Assembly (NCBI RefSeq): GCF_021234875.1
Contig: NZ_JAJQVM010000024.1
Coordinates: 32,681-96,680, forward strand
Length of the DNA stretch: 64,000 bases
Reading direction: 5' to 3'
Source: Marinibactrum halimedae
Lineage (GTDB): Bacteria > Pseudomonadota > Gammaproteobacteria > Pseudomonadales > Cellvibrionaceae
Every line of letters begins with the position of its first letter. Position 1 is the first letter of the stretch. Shown in pieces: positions 46,562-56,256 of the stretch. The position numbers were made by a program, and so were the translations under genes. The notes beneath the pieces are model-generated. The model ran no database searches. It was not told the origin of the DNA and saw only the letters and a list, made by a program, of their open reading frames with translations.

Positions 46562-48088
46562 TTACTCTGATTTAAACGCAATACCCGGCGACAACACCTC
46601 GGGTAACGTGATTTTTTCACTGAGTAATGTTGCCATCGGGTAGGCACTGTAATCGGCAGCATAATAGGCGCTAGGACGATGATTACCACTGGCACCAATT
46701 CCTCCAAACGGCGCTGCGCCACTGGCACCTGTTAACGGCCTATTCCAATTCACAATACCCGCACGGGCACGATCATAAAACCGCGCCCATTTTTCTGGTG
46801 AATCACTTAATAGCCCTGAAGCCAAACCAAATCGTGTCTGGTTAGCTTCGGTTATGGCCGCTTCAAAATCATCGACCCATATCACTTGCAAGAGCGGACC
46901 AAAATGTTCTTCATCCAAGCGATTTTCAATTGCCGTTACATCAACAATACCCGGCGTTAAAAACGGACGATCTTCAACACTACGCTGCATTTTTAATAGT
47001 GCATTTGCTCCCTGAGATAACCACTCCTCTTGCGCAGTTAACACTCGATCTGCAGCGTCATTGCTGATTAACGAGCCCATAAAACACGAATCACTCTCGC
47101 CCACTGATAAAGTCGAACCAACAGAAACCAAACGCGCCAATACTCGTTCGTTTTCTTCGCTTTTTGTTAAGATTAATCGCCGTGCACAAGTGCATCGTTG
47201 GCCCGCAGAAATAAAGGCCGATTGAATAATCGCGTAAACGACGGCATCCACATCACTCACATCGTCCACAATTAAGGGGTTATTCCCCCCCATTTCTAAA
47301 GCCAACATTTTTTCAGGCTGCCCGGCCATTAAACGATGCAACTGGCTGCCGGTGTGAGAGCTGCCCGTAAATAACACACCATCAATTTTAGGGTGTGTCA
47401 CTAACGCTTCCCCAGACGCCTTTCCTCCCTGAATTAAATTTAGCACTCCGTCGGGCAAACCGGCTTTTTGCCAACAAGTCACCATTAATTCACCCACCTT
47501 AGGCGTGAGCTCTGAAGGCTTAAAAACAACCGTGTTGCCAGCCAATAATGCCGGCACAATATGCCCATTTGGTAAATGGCCAGGGAAGTTATACGGGCCA
47601 AGCACCGCAAAAACGCCATGAGGACGATGGGTTAATTGCGTGCTTACTCCAGCAGCGCCTTGACCGGTCGTAGTGGGAGTGCGCTGATCATAGGCATTAA
47701 TGGATAGACCAATTTTACCGACCATGGTTTGCGCTTCGGTTTTACTTTCCCATAACGGTTTTCCAGTTTCTTCATGTATTGTCTGAGCTAGAATCTCTTG
47801 ATTCTCTTTCAATACTTCTGCAAATCGCTCAATCACCTTTTGACGCTCTTCCCGAGGCGTCCGCGACCAAACTTCAAAAGCCAATTGAGCAGAGTTAACA
47901 GCATCACTCACCAGTGCCGGACTGGCATTCACGCCCTGCCATAAGGCGTCTCCGGTTGCAGGGTTTTCAGATACCAACACTTCACCTTTCTCTCGTGTTT
48001 CCACATCCCCCTGATGCCATTGGCCTGAATAAAAATGCCCTTTAAAAAACACACTTTTCAATGGCTGTTTGCTTTGGGTATCACTCAT
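46562..48088 (-). CDS. astD: N-succinylglutamate 5-semialdehyde dehydrogenase
   Basis: 508 residues. It oxidises succinylglutamate semialdehyde with NAD+ (EC 1.2.1.71), step 4 of AST. Aldehyde dehydrogenase core: LALEMGGNNPLIV (catalytic Glu), SAGQRCTCARRLI (nucleophile Cys) and the AstD-type start FFKGHFYSGQWHQGDVETREKGE. GAGG precedes the ATG. The 140-base gap to astA contains degenerate AT-rich repeats of ACCAACTTTTAA near 48120-48165, with no obvious regulatory site. Confidence 0.96.
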   Translation of the reverse strand: MSDTQSKQPLKSVFFKGHFYSGQWHQGDVETREKGEVLVSENPATGDALWQGVNASPALVSDAVNSAQLAFEVWSRTPREERQKVIERFAEVLKENQEILAQTIHEETGKPLWESKTEAQTMVGKIGLSINAYDQRTPTTTGQGAAGVSTQLTHRPHGVFAVLGPYNFPGHLPNGHIVPALLAGNTVVFKPSELTPKVGELMVTCWQKAGLPDGVLNLIQGGKASGEALVTHPKIDGVLFTGSSHTGSQLHRLMAGQPEKMLALEMGGNNPLIVDDVSDVDAVVYAIIQSAFISAGQRCTCARRLILTKSEENERVLARLVSVGSTLSVGESDSCFMGSLISNDAADRVLTAQEEWLSQGANALLKMQRSVEDRPFLTPGIVDVTAIENRLDEEHFGPLLQVIWVDDFEAAITEANQTRFGLASGLLSDSPEKWARFYDRARAGIVNWNRPLTGASGAAPFGGIGASGNHRPSAYYAADYSAYPMATLLSEKITLPEVLSPGIAFKSE

Positions 48089-48228
48089 GCTAACCTCAAT
48101 CTACCTCAATAAAATCGTTAACCACCAATTTTTAGTCACCAACTTTTAATCGACAACTTTTAACCGCACTTATTAACGGCAATTAATTAACGACGACCAA
48201 TCAATAAAAATTAATTTATAACGACTAA

Positions 48229-49296
48229 TTAACGCGTTGCCAAAAATTGTATTTGATCACCGGCGACAACCCCCAAAGCATTGGCGGTAGCAGAACAAAT
48301 CACGGCTTGATATTCATCATTCCATGAAAGATGATCCATCACTAAACGGTAATCATTTAAGACACCATTACTCATAATACTGTGCGTGCAGGTTTGGGAT
48401 TGCCCTGAGAGAGCAAGCTCTTTGGTATAGGTTTTTACACTGGCTTGATCTTCAACAATTTCATGAACTGTTACGTAACGTGCCTTATTCATCGATTCAA
48501 TGTATCGACGATTGCACTCTACCACTGGCCCGGCATCAAAAATATCCACAACCCCTTGATAACGAAAACCTTCTTTTTCCAGCAATTTCATTGCTGCCAC
48601 GGAATCTCGATGGGGTTTGCCAATCACATTGACCGCTTCTTCAGGCAACAATTCTAAATACACCGGGAAACGAGGCATTAAGTCGGAAATAAACTGAGAG
48701 CCACTGACCGCACTGATAAAATCAGCTTTATGATAAGGCACATTAAAAAACTTTTTCCCCACATTATCCCAGAAGGGGGAGTTACCTTCATGATCCAACC
48801 AACCACGTATTTCCGCAAAAACAATATCGCCAAAACGCTCAGGAAAATCATTAATTAACATAAATCGACTTCGAGATAAAAATTGACCTAATTTATCTCG
48901 GCGATACTCAGGCTTAATAAACAAAGAAGTAAATTCTGTCTCTCCAGTTAAATCATTGACCAAATTCAGCAAATTACTGGCGACCGTAATATTCAATACT
49001 TCCGATGCTTTAACATGCTTAGACAATTTATAATTATAAAAAGGGCGCTTACGACCAACACCAGCGTGAACTCCCGCCGTTCCCACGACTTCTTGTGTGT
49101 CTGGGTCTTCCAACACCAAAAAGTAAATGGCTTCTTTTTCCTCTGACGGGCAATACCCCAAGCTCTCTTCTGCCAGAGTGAGTTTTCTCTTCCATGCCTC
49201 TTCATCAAACGGCATAGACGTCATACCACCCGGTACTGATGCCGATAATTTCAATAGTGCTTCCAAATCGCTCATTCGAGCGTTACGAATAATCAT
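48229..49296 (-). CDS. astA: Arginine N-succinyltransferase
   Basis: 355 residues from the ATG at 49296, the usual size. It transfers a succinyl group from succinyl-CoA to the alpha-amino group of arginine (EC 2.3.1.109), the first committed step of AST. The sequence RNARMSDLEALLKLSASVPGGMTSMPFDE, then EFTSLFIKPEYRRDKLGQFLSRSRFM and DIVFAEIRGWLDHEGNSPFWDNVGKKFFN are typical. GAGG precedes the start; an in-frame ATG at 49302 is two codons earlier and less likely. Only one subunit is encoded, as in E. coli, unlike the two-subunit AruF/AruG of Pseudomonas. Confidence 0.96.
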   Translation of the reverse strand: MIIRNARMSDLEALLKLSASVPGGMTSMPFDEEAWKRKLTLAEESLGYCPSEEKEAIYFLVLEDPDTQEVVGTAGVHAGVGRKRPFYNYKLSKHVKASEVLNITVASNLLNLVNDLTGETEFTSLFIKPEYRRDKLGQFLSRSRFMLINDFPERFGDIVFAEIRGWLDHEGNSPFWDNVGKKFFNVPYHKADFISAVSGSQFISDLMPRFPVYLELLPEEAVNVIGKPHRDSVAAMKLLEKEGFRYQGVVDIFDAGPVVECNRRYIESMNKARYVTVHEIVEDQASVKTYTKELALSGQSQTCTHSIMSNGVLNDYRLVMDHLSWNDEYQAVICSATANALGVVAGDQIQFLATR

Positions 49297-49327
49297 ACAC
49301 ACCCTCGACGTATTTTATGCCTCAGTC

Positions 49328-50611
49328 TTATTTTTTTACTGACGCTCGCCAACGAGACAAACTCTCTAAATAAGCGTCACCATTTCGAGCAAACGCATCA
49401 AGCAATAAAAAGCTAAGCCGTGCGCGCTCACTTAAGCTATCCACACACATAAATTCATCAGCAGTATGAATATTTGCGCCCCTCACCCCTAACGTATCAA
49501 TATTCGGTAACCCGGCAGCCACCAAATTATTACCATCACAACACCCTCCTGTGGGCTTATGATGTATGGCAATATCCAACTGCTCTCCACATTGAGCCAA
49601 CCATTGAAATAGTTGAAGATTGGGTTCCGATAAGGGCTTAGGAGGACGATAAAAAGCACCGTGCAATGTGGCTTTTAATTGGTCTTCAAAAGGAGGCTTA
49701 CTGTCATTAATTCGTGATACCAATTCACGGAGTCGCTCTTCTGCCCAGTGTTGATCATCCGTGGTTTGCGTGCGAATATTAAAATGGCAAACAGCGGTAT
49801 CGGTGACAACATTTAATGGGCCACCTCCAGAAATTCGACCCAAATTGACGGTAATACCTTCGCGCTCATTCCACTGATGCAATTGCGACATTGCATGAGA
49901 TAACCCGGCAATAGCATTACGACCCAAAGAAAATTCACGCCCCGCATGTGCGCTTAAGCCAGACACCAAAAGTGAAAAATTTCCACTGCCCTTACGAGAC
50001 CCCGCCAAAGTACCGTCGGCCAAAGCCGGCTCAAACACCATGCCCATATGAGCATTGGAAGCATGTTTTACCAGTAAATCCGATGACCCAAGAGAACCGG
50101 TTTCTTCATCCGAGTTAATAATAATTTCCCAACCTAACTGATGAGAAAGCGGGTGTTGCTCCCATGCTTTAAGAGCGTGAAGCATCACCATTAACCCACC
50201 CTTCATATCGGCTGTGCCAGGGCCATTCACTCTATTGTCATCTAAAAATTGGCATGTTTGAAAAGGATGATCGACAGGAAATACCGTATCCATATGCCCG
50301 CATAAAAAAACACGAATGGGTGCTTCAGGGTATTTTACAAATCGCAAGGCATTGCCATAGTGAATGTCGTGTAAAACACCATCATCACCTAATGCTTGGG
50401 TAGGTGCCAACGCAATAGATTCTGAAATATCCGCAATCGGAGAAAATAAATCGTACAAGCGATCGTGTACTTGTGCGAGACCTGCCAAATGTCGAGTGCC
50501 CGAATTAATATTGGCCAACGCCAGAGTATTTTCCAGCATGGTGTCTTGCTGGCCTTGCAAATACTCCAACCCTTCCAAGACAGAGGGGGAAACATTACTT
50601 ATTAAATTCAT
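49328..50611 (-). CDS. M20-family metallohydrolase inside the ast operon
   Basis: 427 residues from the ATG at 50611, where GGGGGGAG lies seven bases upstream; an in-frame codon at 50632 would add seven residues. Peptidase M20/ArgE/DapE/CPG2 family: zinc motifs CGHMDTVFP, GPGTADMKGG and SDEETGS, plus a dimerisation domain with GLSAHAG, and the later TGGCCDGNNL. It should hydrolyse an amide bond next to a carboxylate, such as in N-acyl amino acids. It sits between astC and astA with gaps of 17 and 31 bases, so the genes form one transcript. The AST pathway needs a succinylglutamate desuccinylase; AstE (M14) is not seen here. Inference: this M20 protein may do that step, as DapE does for another succinyl amide. 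A role in a different amide is possible. Confidence 0.88.
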   Translation of the reverse strand: MNLISNVSPSVLEGLEYLQGQQDTMLENTLALANINSGTRHLAGLAQVHDRLYDLFSPIADISESIALAPTQALGDDGVLHDIHYGNALRFVKYPEAPIRVFLCGHMDTVFPVDHPFQTCQFLDDNRVNGPGTADMKGGLMVMLHALKAWEQHPLSHQLGWEIIINSDEETGSLGSSDLLVKHASNAHMGMVFEPALADGTLAGSRKGSGNFSLLVSGLSAHAGREFSLGRNAIAGLSHAMSQLHQWNEREGITVNLGRISGGGPLNVVTDTAVCHFNIRTQTTDDQHWAEERLRELVSRINDSKPPFEDQLKATLHGAFYRPPKPLSEPNLQLFQWLAQCGEQLDIAIHHKPTGGCCDGNNLVAAGLPNIDTLGVRGANIHTADEFMCVDSLSERARLSFLLLDAFARNGDAYLESLSRWRASVKK

Positions 50612-50628
50612 TGCTCTACTCCCCCCAC

Positions 50629-51951
50629 TCACACAATTTGTGCAGAAGTGGCTTTGGCCAAAGCCTCGCCATTAGCTTCCAACACAGATTCAAAAATATC
50701 GCACGCCTGTTGTAAATGCTCATCAGAAACGTTTAACGGTGGTAAAAAGCGCAGCATATTACCGCCAGCTTTCCCCACAAGGAGGTGATGATCACGAAGC
50801 AGTTTCAATAAATCGGTATTTGGTATCACACACTCCACGCCGATCATTAATCCTTTACCGGAAACCGCTTTCAATTGATTGGGGAATTTACGTACTAAAC
50901 CTTGCAATAATTTCTGAAGTAACTCCCCCTTACGTTGCACTTCAGAAAGGCAATCCTCTTCCAATAATAAATCCATAATTGTATTGGCAACCGCTGCTGC
51001 TAGAGGGTTACCCCCATAGGTGGAACCGTGTGTACCAATCCCCATGGCAGAGGCAACCGCTTCTGTGGCCACACAAGCGCCCAGTGGAAAACCGCCACCA
51101 ATTCCTTTAGCCAATGCCATCACGTCAGGGGTCACATCATAATGCTGATGCGCAAACATTTTTCCTGTACGCCCCATGCCACACTGCACTTCATCAAACA
51201 TTAATAAAATGCCATGATGATCACACAAGTTTCTTACTCCGTGCATAAACGCTTCGCTCACGGGGCGAACCCCACCTTCTCCCTGTACTGGCTCTAAAAC
51301 AATGCCGGCGGTTTCCTCTGAAATTGCCGCCTCTAAGGCTGGCAAATCCCCCCAAGGCACTTGATCAAAACCGTAATCAAACGGAATAAACCCTTTAGTA
51401 TGGCTAGGGTTACCTGCGGCAGAAATCGCCCCTAAGGTACGACCATGAAAGGCGCCACTCATGCTGATAATTCGGTAACGTTCAGCATTGCCTTTAAAGG
51501 CATGGTAACCACGAATGGCTTTTAAACCTGCCTCACAAGATTCCGCGCCTGAGTTGGTAAAAAAGACACGATCACCAAAACAATTGTCCACCAACCGTTT
51601 CGCTAAACGTTCTGCTTCAGGCACACGAAATAAATTCGACAAATGCCATAAATGCTTGGATTGATCATGCAGAGCATTAACAAGCCGTGGGTGGGCATGC
51701 CCAAAACCCGTTACCGCGATACCAGAAATAAAATCCAAATAAACCGTACCATCGGTTGTAAATAATTCACTGCCCCGACCATGACTGAAAACAATCTCCA
51801 TCGGAGGGGCATAAGTTGGCCACAGTGCATTGCGTGGATTAACGTGCGTCTCATCTGCAGCTTGTGTAGAGCAACCACCTGAGACCGAAGAATCTTCGGC
51901 AGTAGAATTTGGGCCAGAAACCGCATTGCAACTATCCTTGAATGAATTCAT
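50629..51951 (-). CDS. astC: Acetylornithine/succinylornithine aminotransferase
   Basis: 440 residues from the ATG at 51951, chosen because GGGGA precedes it; the frame opens at 52044 but the extra 31 residues lack family support. PLP-dependent class III aminotransferase. GRGSELFTTDGTVYLDFISGIAVTGFGHAHP, the SGAESCEAGLKAIRGYHAFKG region and the PLP lysine in MALAKGIGGGFPLG are diagnostic of the ArgD/AstC class. In context it converts N-succinylornithine to the semialdehyde (EC 2.6.1.81), step 3 of AST. The N-terminus carries a Ser/Cys/Asn-rich extension of about 30 residues. First gene of the operon; the Lrp-type regulator is divergent. Confidence 0.94.
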   Translation of the reverse strand: MNSFKDSCNAVSGPNSTAEDSSVSGGCSTQAADETHVNPRNALWPTYAPPMEIVFSHGRGSELFTTDGTVYLDFISGIAVTGFGHAHPRLVNALHDQSKHLWHLSNLFRVPEAERLAKRLVDNCFGDRVFFTNSGAESCEAGLKAIRGYHAFKGNAERYRIISMSGAFHGRTLGAISAAGNPSHTKGFIPFDYGFDQVPWGDLPALEAAISEETAGIVLEPVQGEGGVRPVSEAFMHGVRNLCDHHGILLMFDEVQCGMGRTGKMFAHQHYDVTPDVMALAKGIGGGFPLGACVATEAVASAMGIGTHGSTYGGNPLAAAVANTIMDLLLEEDCLSEVQRKGELLQKLLQGLVRKFPNQLKAVSGKGLMIGVECVIPNTDLLKLLRDHHLLVGKAGGNMLRFLPPLNVSDEHLQQACDIFESVLEANGEALAKATSAQIV

Positions 51952-52321
51952 GACTGTATCCCCAGAGAAGGTATTGATGGTGAATATGGGTAACAAGCAT
52001 GGCGGTATACGGCACTTTTTTACCAAAAAAGTGCCGTTAAACACACAAAAATGTCATAAAATCGCAATATTTAAATCACCCACAAGATTACACTACAGTA
52101 TCAAACTCACCACGAAATGAGCTGTTTATATTAACTAAACTTGACAAAGAAGCTGCACCTGCAAGAATGTTTTCCGCAGAAAATTTGGCTGCTAATACGC
52201 ACAAAATCATAGGTGAAATAAAGACCGATCAAACAAAAAGGACCAAAACAAAACTTTGCTTGAACAAAGTAATACGGCCAACCCTCTTTAATGAGAATAT
52301 AATTACACTGTTGTGAATGGT
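51952..52321. promoter_or_regulatory. Divergent astC / Lrp regulator control region
   Basis: 370 bases without a gene. It should contain the ast operon promoter (- strand) and the regulator promoter (+ strand). I see no clear sigma-54 site on the astC side. AT-rich direct repeats are present but no clean inverted repeat stands out. Confidence 0.4.
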
Positions 52322-52804
52322 ATGACGAAACTCGATAGAACTGATTTAAAAATTTTACAAATATTACAAGATGAAGCACGCATCACGAATCAAGATCTCG
52401 CCGAACGTGTATCCTTATCGCCTAGCTCCTGCTTACAGCGGGTAAGAAGGCTAGAAAGTAACGGGGTCATCAGCGCCTACCACGCCAAAGTCAATTTAGC
52501 CTCTGTGTGTCGACACGTCATGTGCATTGCCACTGTCACTATGAAGAACCACACTCGAGAGGAATTCAGAGCATTTGAAGCCCTCATCAACACCATTCCT
52601 GAAGTCGTCGAGTGCGTCACCGTCAGCGGTGAATTTGATTTCTTTTTGCGGATTATTTGCCCAGACATGAGCAGTTATCTAGAAATTAATGAGCGTTTAG
52701 TCAGCTCCGTAAATTATTTAGTGACCATAAACACACATGTCGTGATGAATGAAAATAAAAAATTCGGTGCGATAGACTTATCCAGTTTAGATGAAGGGGG
52801 TTAG
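52322..52804 (+). CDS. Lrp/AsnC-family transcriptional regulator
   Basis: 160 residues from the ATG at 52322 (three codons upstream a GTG also opens the frame). The N-terminal winged helix LKILQILQDEARITNQDLAERVSLSPSSCLQRVRRLE is typical, followed by the RAM effector domain (about 68-150) with EVVECVTVSGEFDFFLRIICPD. Members form octamers and bind amino acids. Being divergent from astC it is the natural candidate regulator of the ast operon, responding perhaps to arginine or a related acid (inference). A 14-bp perfect hairpin terminator follows. Confidence 0.92.
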   Translation: MTKLDRTDLKILQILQDEARITNQDLAERVSLSPSSCLQRVRRLESNGVISAYHAKVNLASVCRHVMCIATVTMKNHTREEFRAFEALINTIPEVVECVTVSGEFDFFLRIICPDMSSYLEINERLVSSVNYLVTINTHVVMNENKKFGAIDLSSLDEGG

Positions 52805-52930
52805 ACGAATTCGGTACACTTTTAAAAATTCTCTTATTTCTCTGAATCTTTTGAACAATGCGCAAGTTGGTTCAACCGTTACATGCCATAAAACTGCATA
52901 AAGAAAACTAAATAAAACTCTAAAACAAAG

Positions 52931-52965
52931 AGATAAACTCAGGGCTTTGCACCCTGAGTTTATCT
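52931..52965. terminator. 14-bp perfect hairpin after the Lrp-type regulator
   Basis: AGATAAACTCAGGG at 52931-52944 is fully complementary to CCCTGAGTTTATCT at 52952-52965, loop CTTTGCA. It lies between convergent genes and is likely a bidirectional terminator although T-runs are weak. Confidence 0.75.
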
Positions 52966-52968
52966 GTA

Positions 52969-53020
52969 CTGTACCTACTAACTGTACCTACTAACTGTAC
53001 CTACTAACTGTACCTACTAA
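52969..53020. repeat. Four perfect 13-bp tandem repeats CTGTACCTACTAA
   Basis: Units at 52969-52981, 52982-52994, 52995-53007 and 53008-53020, identical, directly after the 52931-52965 hairpin. Likely to vary in number between strains by slippage. Confidence 0.9.
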
Positions 53021-53092
53021 TTAATGCGTCCTACTTAATAACGTATCGTACTAAATCACGCATAATACTTTAGCCATCAATAATGTAGGCCC

Positions 53093-53152
53093 ACATAAAC
53101 TAATACCCATTAACATAAACTAATACTTACTAACATAAAATCATACCTACTA
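53093..53152. repeat. Three imperfect 20-bp tandem repeats
   Basis: Units at 53093-53112, 53113-53132 and 53133-53152 of the form ACATAAACTAATAC followed by six variable bases. They lie 29 bases after the end of the fungalysin coding region on the map and would be in its 3' region. Confidence 0.75.
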
Positions 53153-53181
53153 TGTAAAGCATGATATTTCAGGTAAATACT

Positions 53182-55854
53182 TTATTGTGCACAGAAGCGG
53201 ATATTATCCACGCCACACTCCACTAAATCACCGGGACCGGCACCATCAGAACATTGCACACGTAGTGTCACATTACTGTTTGCCGAAATAGCTGTACTTA
53301 CAGTCGTCCAAGCGGCATTCGATTCCGAATCCCCATTGCTCGCCAATGAGGTATAGGTATTCCCACCATCGGTCGACATTTCCAACCGGAAGAAATCACC
53401 GTCTTCATCATCGCCGCTGTCACGTTGGCCGTGGAAATACGACAAAGACAACGTAGAATCTTCCGTCACCGAATAGGTCGGCGAATTGGCAATACAGTTC
53501 CCACCATCTACATCATTCGAACCCGCGCTGGTATTGGTTGCCGTGAAGTACGCATTACTGCCTTGTGCAGCACCGCCCACTTGCGTAACCACGCCACCGT
53601 TTGTTTGTCTGCTGGGTGTTCCCACCACAAAATCGCCCGTACTGCACGACGATGCAGAAGAGTTTGTCCAACCACCGGCACCCGATTCAAAACTTTCTTC
53701 TACGCTACAATCACTGGGTGGCGGAGGCGGTGGTGGATCAATTTGACATTGCTCTGGTAATTCAAATCCATTGGTTGGTCTGGTGCTACTGCTACCACCA
53801 GATCGAGCATCAGTACCGATACCAAAGTCCGCAAATGTCTGCCATACCGCGCACACGTCCTCTCCATCAAAACTGTTCGTTGCCGCTGTGATAATGCCAT
53901 CTCGCGCATCAACAAACGTGGGAGAACAACTGGTATTTTTTAAGCCTTCGGTGACGTAAAACATGGCCCGCTTATTTCCCGCCTCACTCGGGTCATTCAG
54001 ATCAAAATTCATTAAATCGTCTTCGTAACCGTGCTTGTCAACGAGAGACCAATACATCTCCCACAACACTTGCGCCCAAACTGCACCCACGCCGTGGGGC
54101 CGACGAGCACCGTCGATGGATTCATAGGTCATAGTATTAATAATGGGATCTAAACTGTACGGCTGCTGGCGAATAGTGCCGGTAAGCGGTTCTCTTCCAA
54201 CGAAATATGCTCCCATACCACGTGTGCTGTCTGTGCTCGCCTCACCACCACGCGGGGTGTAAACCAAACCAAACCAATCACTCCAACCTTCGCCTCCTTG
54301 TTGCGCATTGCGCAAGCAACCCGTATTGGAAGGGCCGCCGACTAAGCGAATAGAAATACCATGACCGTATTCGTGCACAATCACTTCGTTATCCATATCC
54401 GAATCACGAGTAGGGCTTGCATCATCACAACGATACATTTCAATGGTTGGGCTGGAGCCATCGGGCGCGGAATAAAAACGCGCATTACAGGTCGCACTGC
54501 CATCTTGCGCATTCGCTAATATCGCATCAGAGCCCCGTCCACCACGGCCAAAGTTATTATTTTGGAAGTTACCACTCGCTTCATCAAAACCATATTGATG
54601 TTGTACATCGTGCACGAGGTTGGTCCAATAAAATAAATTCGCAATAGCGGCGTCAATATACGTTTCGGCACCACGACTTAAATCCAGTGGAAAATCACAG
54701 GTGCCATTGTCACAAACCGGTTGTTGAGGATCGCAATTTCGCGCACCACCGGAACGAGAACGCGTATCCGAACACGCCCTCACATTATTCCCCTCCATGG
54801 ATACACCGCCATCGTTAAACCAACCGTCAGGTGAAGCAACCGGGTCTTCTGGGTCAACCACCATCACACGGCCATCTGCCGGTGCCGCCGGTGTTGCCAA
54901 TGCAGGGTTTGCCGTGGGGTAACCAAAAACTCGATAATTCGCGTAACTAATCGTATCCAAGCTCGTAATTACTTCACCGCTAGTGGCATCCACGGTGATA
55001 TCCGGCCACTGATCTTCCAGTTCAAATTGGAAATTCCAGACCAGTGTGACCTCCACCGGAGACACGGGCATGAACATTAATTTCGCTTTAATGGGGCGAG
55101 AGGATAACTCCGATTGAGTAAATGACGTGGCTGACGCATCTACAACACCATTAGACACAGAACCATCAGACACAGAACCATCAGACACAGAACGCAAATC
55201 TGCGGTCATGGAAACATCCAGCGCTTTCGCCGCTGCCATGATGGCTTGAGAAGCGGACAAACTTGGCGTGATAGTATTCGCCATATTCGCAAGATCGGGA
55301 ATAAATCGATTATTCACATGGCTGATAGCACCGCTCTCAGTCAGATGAACCTGCAATTGCCCATTGTAAACAGGAATACCATGATGCACTTGCTGATAAT
55401 AAATATGGGTAACGCCATTAGGGGATTTTACCTTATCGGTGATGAGCATTTGATTAACATCAGCGACGTTTAAGCCCAACAAATCAAGATTGTTAAACAC
55501 AAAGTCTTCAGCAATCGTATTGAGGGGTTGAGCAGCTACATTTTTCCCCTCTTGTGTGAGTGTACCGGTCGCATTCATAAGCGAACTGGTTGCCCCAAAC
55601 TCATCAAATTGCGCCACCAACTCTGGCATTTCACTTTTCAGTTGATTTATCCGTTGGTGTTGTAAAGAAGACGGTTTTTTATCCGCAATTAAGGGAGATA
55701 CCGTTAAACGTTTATCAATATCCTTACTGTGGGGATGACTATGCTCTAATGAAAATACAGACGGAGACACCATCATTACTGCGCTCACGACCACGGATAG
55801 TTTTTTTAATGAAAAGAGTGCACCATCCAGCACTCCTCTTTTTTTACCTTTCAA
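53182..55854 (-). CDS. Secreted fungalysin-type metallopeptidase (M36)
   Basis: 890 residues. A signal peptide (about residues 17-40, ending near FSLE) is followed by an FTP/propeptide region (about 90-290), then the M36 catalytic domain with zinc site HEYGH at 494-498 and the third ligand region GGEGWSDWFGLV near 520, and a Pro-rich linker (PPPPPP near 715) before a C-terminal beta-sandwich domain (about 720-890) of Cys pairs. It is a secreted endopeptidase that matures by removal of the propeptide. The start is a TTG at 55854 preceded by AGAGAGGG; no better ATG exists. A threefold DGSVS repeat (15-bp DNA repeat near 55155-55195) lies in the propeptide. It is a nutrient protease in related marine bacteria. 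Confidence 0.93.
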   Translation of the reverse strand: MKGKKRGVLDGALFSLKKLSVVVSAVMMVSPSVFSLEHSHPHSKDIDKRLTVSPLIADKKPSSLQHQRINQLKSEMPELVAQFDEFGATSSLMNATGTLTQEGKNVAAQPLNTIAEDFVFNNLDLLGLNVADVNQMLITDKVKSPNGVTHIYYQQVHHGIPVYNGQLQVHLTESGAISHVNNRFIPDLANMANTITPSLSASQAIMAAAKALDVSMTADLRSVSDGSVSDGSVSNGVVDASATSFTQSELSSRPIKAKLMFMPVSPVEVTLVWNFQFELEDQWPDITVDATSGEVITSLDTISYANYRVFGYPTANPALATPAAPADGRVMVVDPEDPVASPDGWFNDGGVSMEGNNVRACSDTRSRSGGARNCDPQQPVCDNGTCDFPLDLSRGAETYIDAAIANLFYWTNLVHDVQHQYGFDEASGNFQNNNFGRGGRGSDAILANAQDGSATCNARFYSAPDGSSPTIEMYRCDDASPTRDSDMDNEVIVHEYGHGISIRLVGGPSNTGCLRNAQQGGEGWSDWFGLVYTPRGGEASTDSTRGMGAYFVGREPLTGTIRQQPYSLDPIINTMTYESIDGARRPHGVGAVWAQVLWEMYWSLVDKHGYEDDLMNFDLNDPSEAGNKRAMFYVTEGLKNTSCSPTFVDARDGIITAATNSFDGEDVCAVWQTFADFGIGTDARSGGSSSTRPTNGFELPEQCQIDPPPPPPPSDCSVEESFESGAGGWTNSSASSCSTGDFVVGTPSRQTNGGVVTQVGGAAQGSNAYFTATNTSAGSNDVDGGNCIANSPTYSVTEDSTLSLSYFHGQRDSGDDEDGDFFRLEMSTDGGNTYTSLASNGDSESNAAWTTVSTAISANSNVTLRVQCSDGAGPGDLVECGVDNIRFCAQ

Positions 55855-56256
55855 TGTAATGACCCTCTCTTTTAATTGATTTTATAGTTTCTAAGGCGTA
55901 GAAATACTCATAAAGTCTCGCCTGTTTATTTCCAGCAACTGAAATGTTGCAAACAACTCGAATATTGCAAATAACTCAACAAGCACACAACGCAACTTTT
56001 TCAAAAAACAAAAAGAAACCTCATGAACCAAAATAAAACGATTTAAATCTCATGCTCCTCAACCTAAAAAACAAACCCGCGAGAAAAGGAAAAATAAATG
56101 ACACTAAATTATTTTTTAACGACAAAAAGTCACACACAATAGTAAATTAACTACTTTTTCTCACATTCTTAATCCATTACAGATTAACAAGGCTGTAACA
56201 TCTCGCTTTCACACTCTTGGCACCAAATAACTCATATAATGCTTAGGGTGACAAAT
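55855..56256. other. Divergent gap between fungalysin and phytase-like genes
   Basis: About 400 bases, no gene. AT-rich; both flanking starts face outward, so two promoters are expected. No clear operator is seen. Confidence 0.45.
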
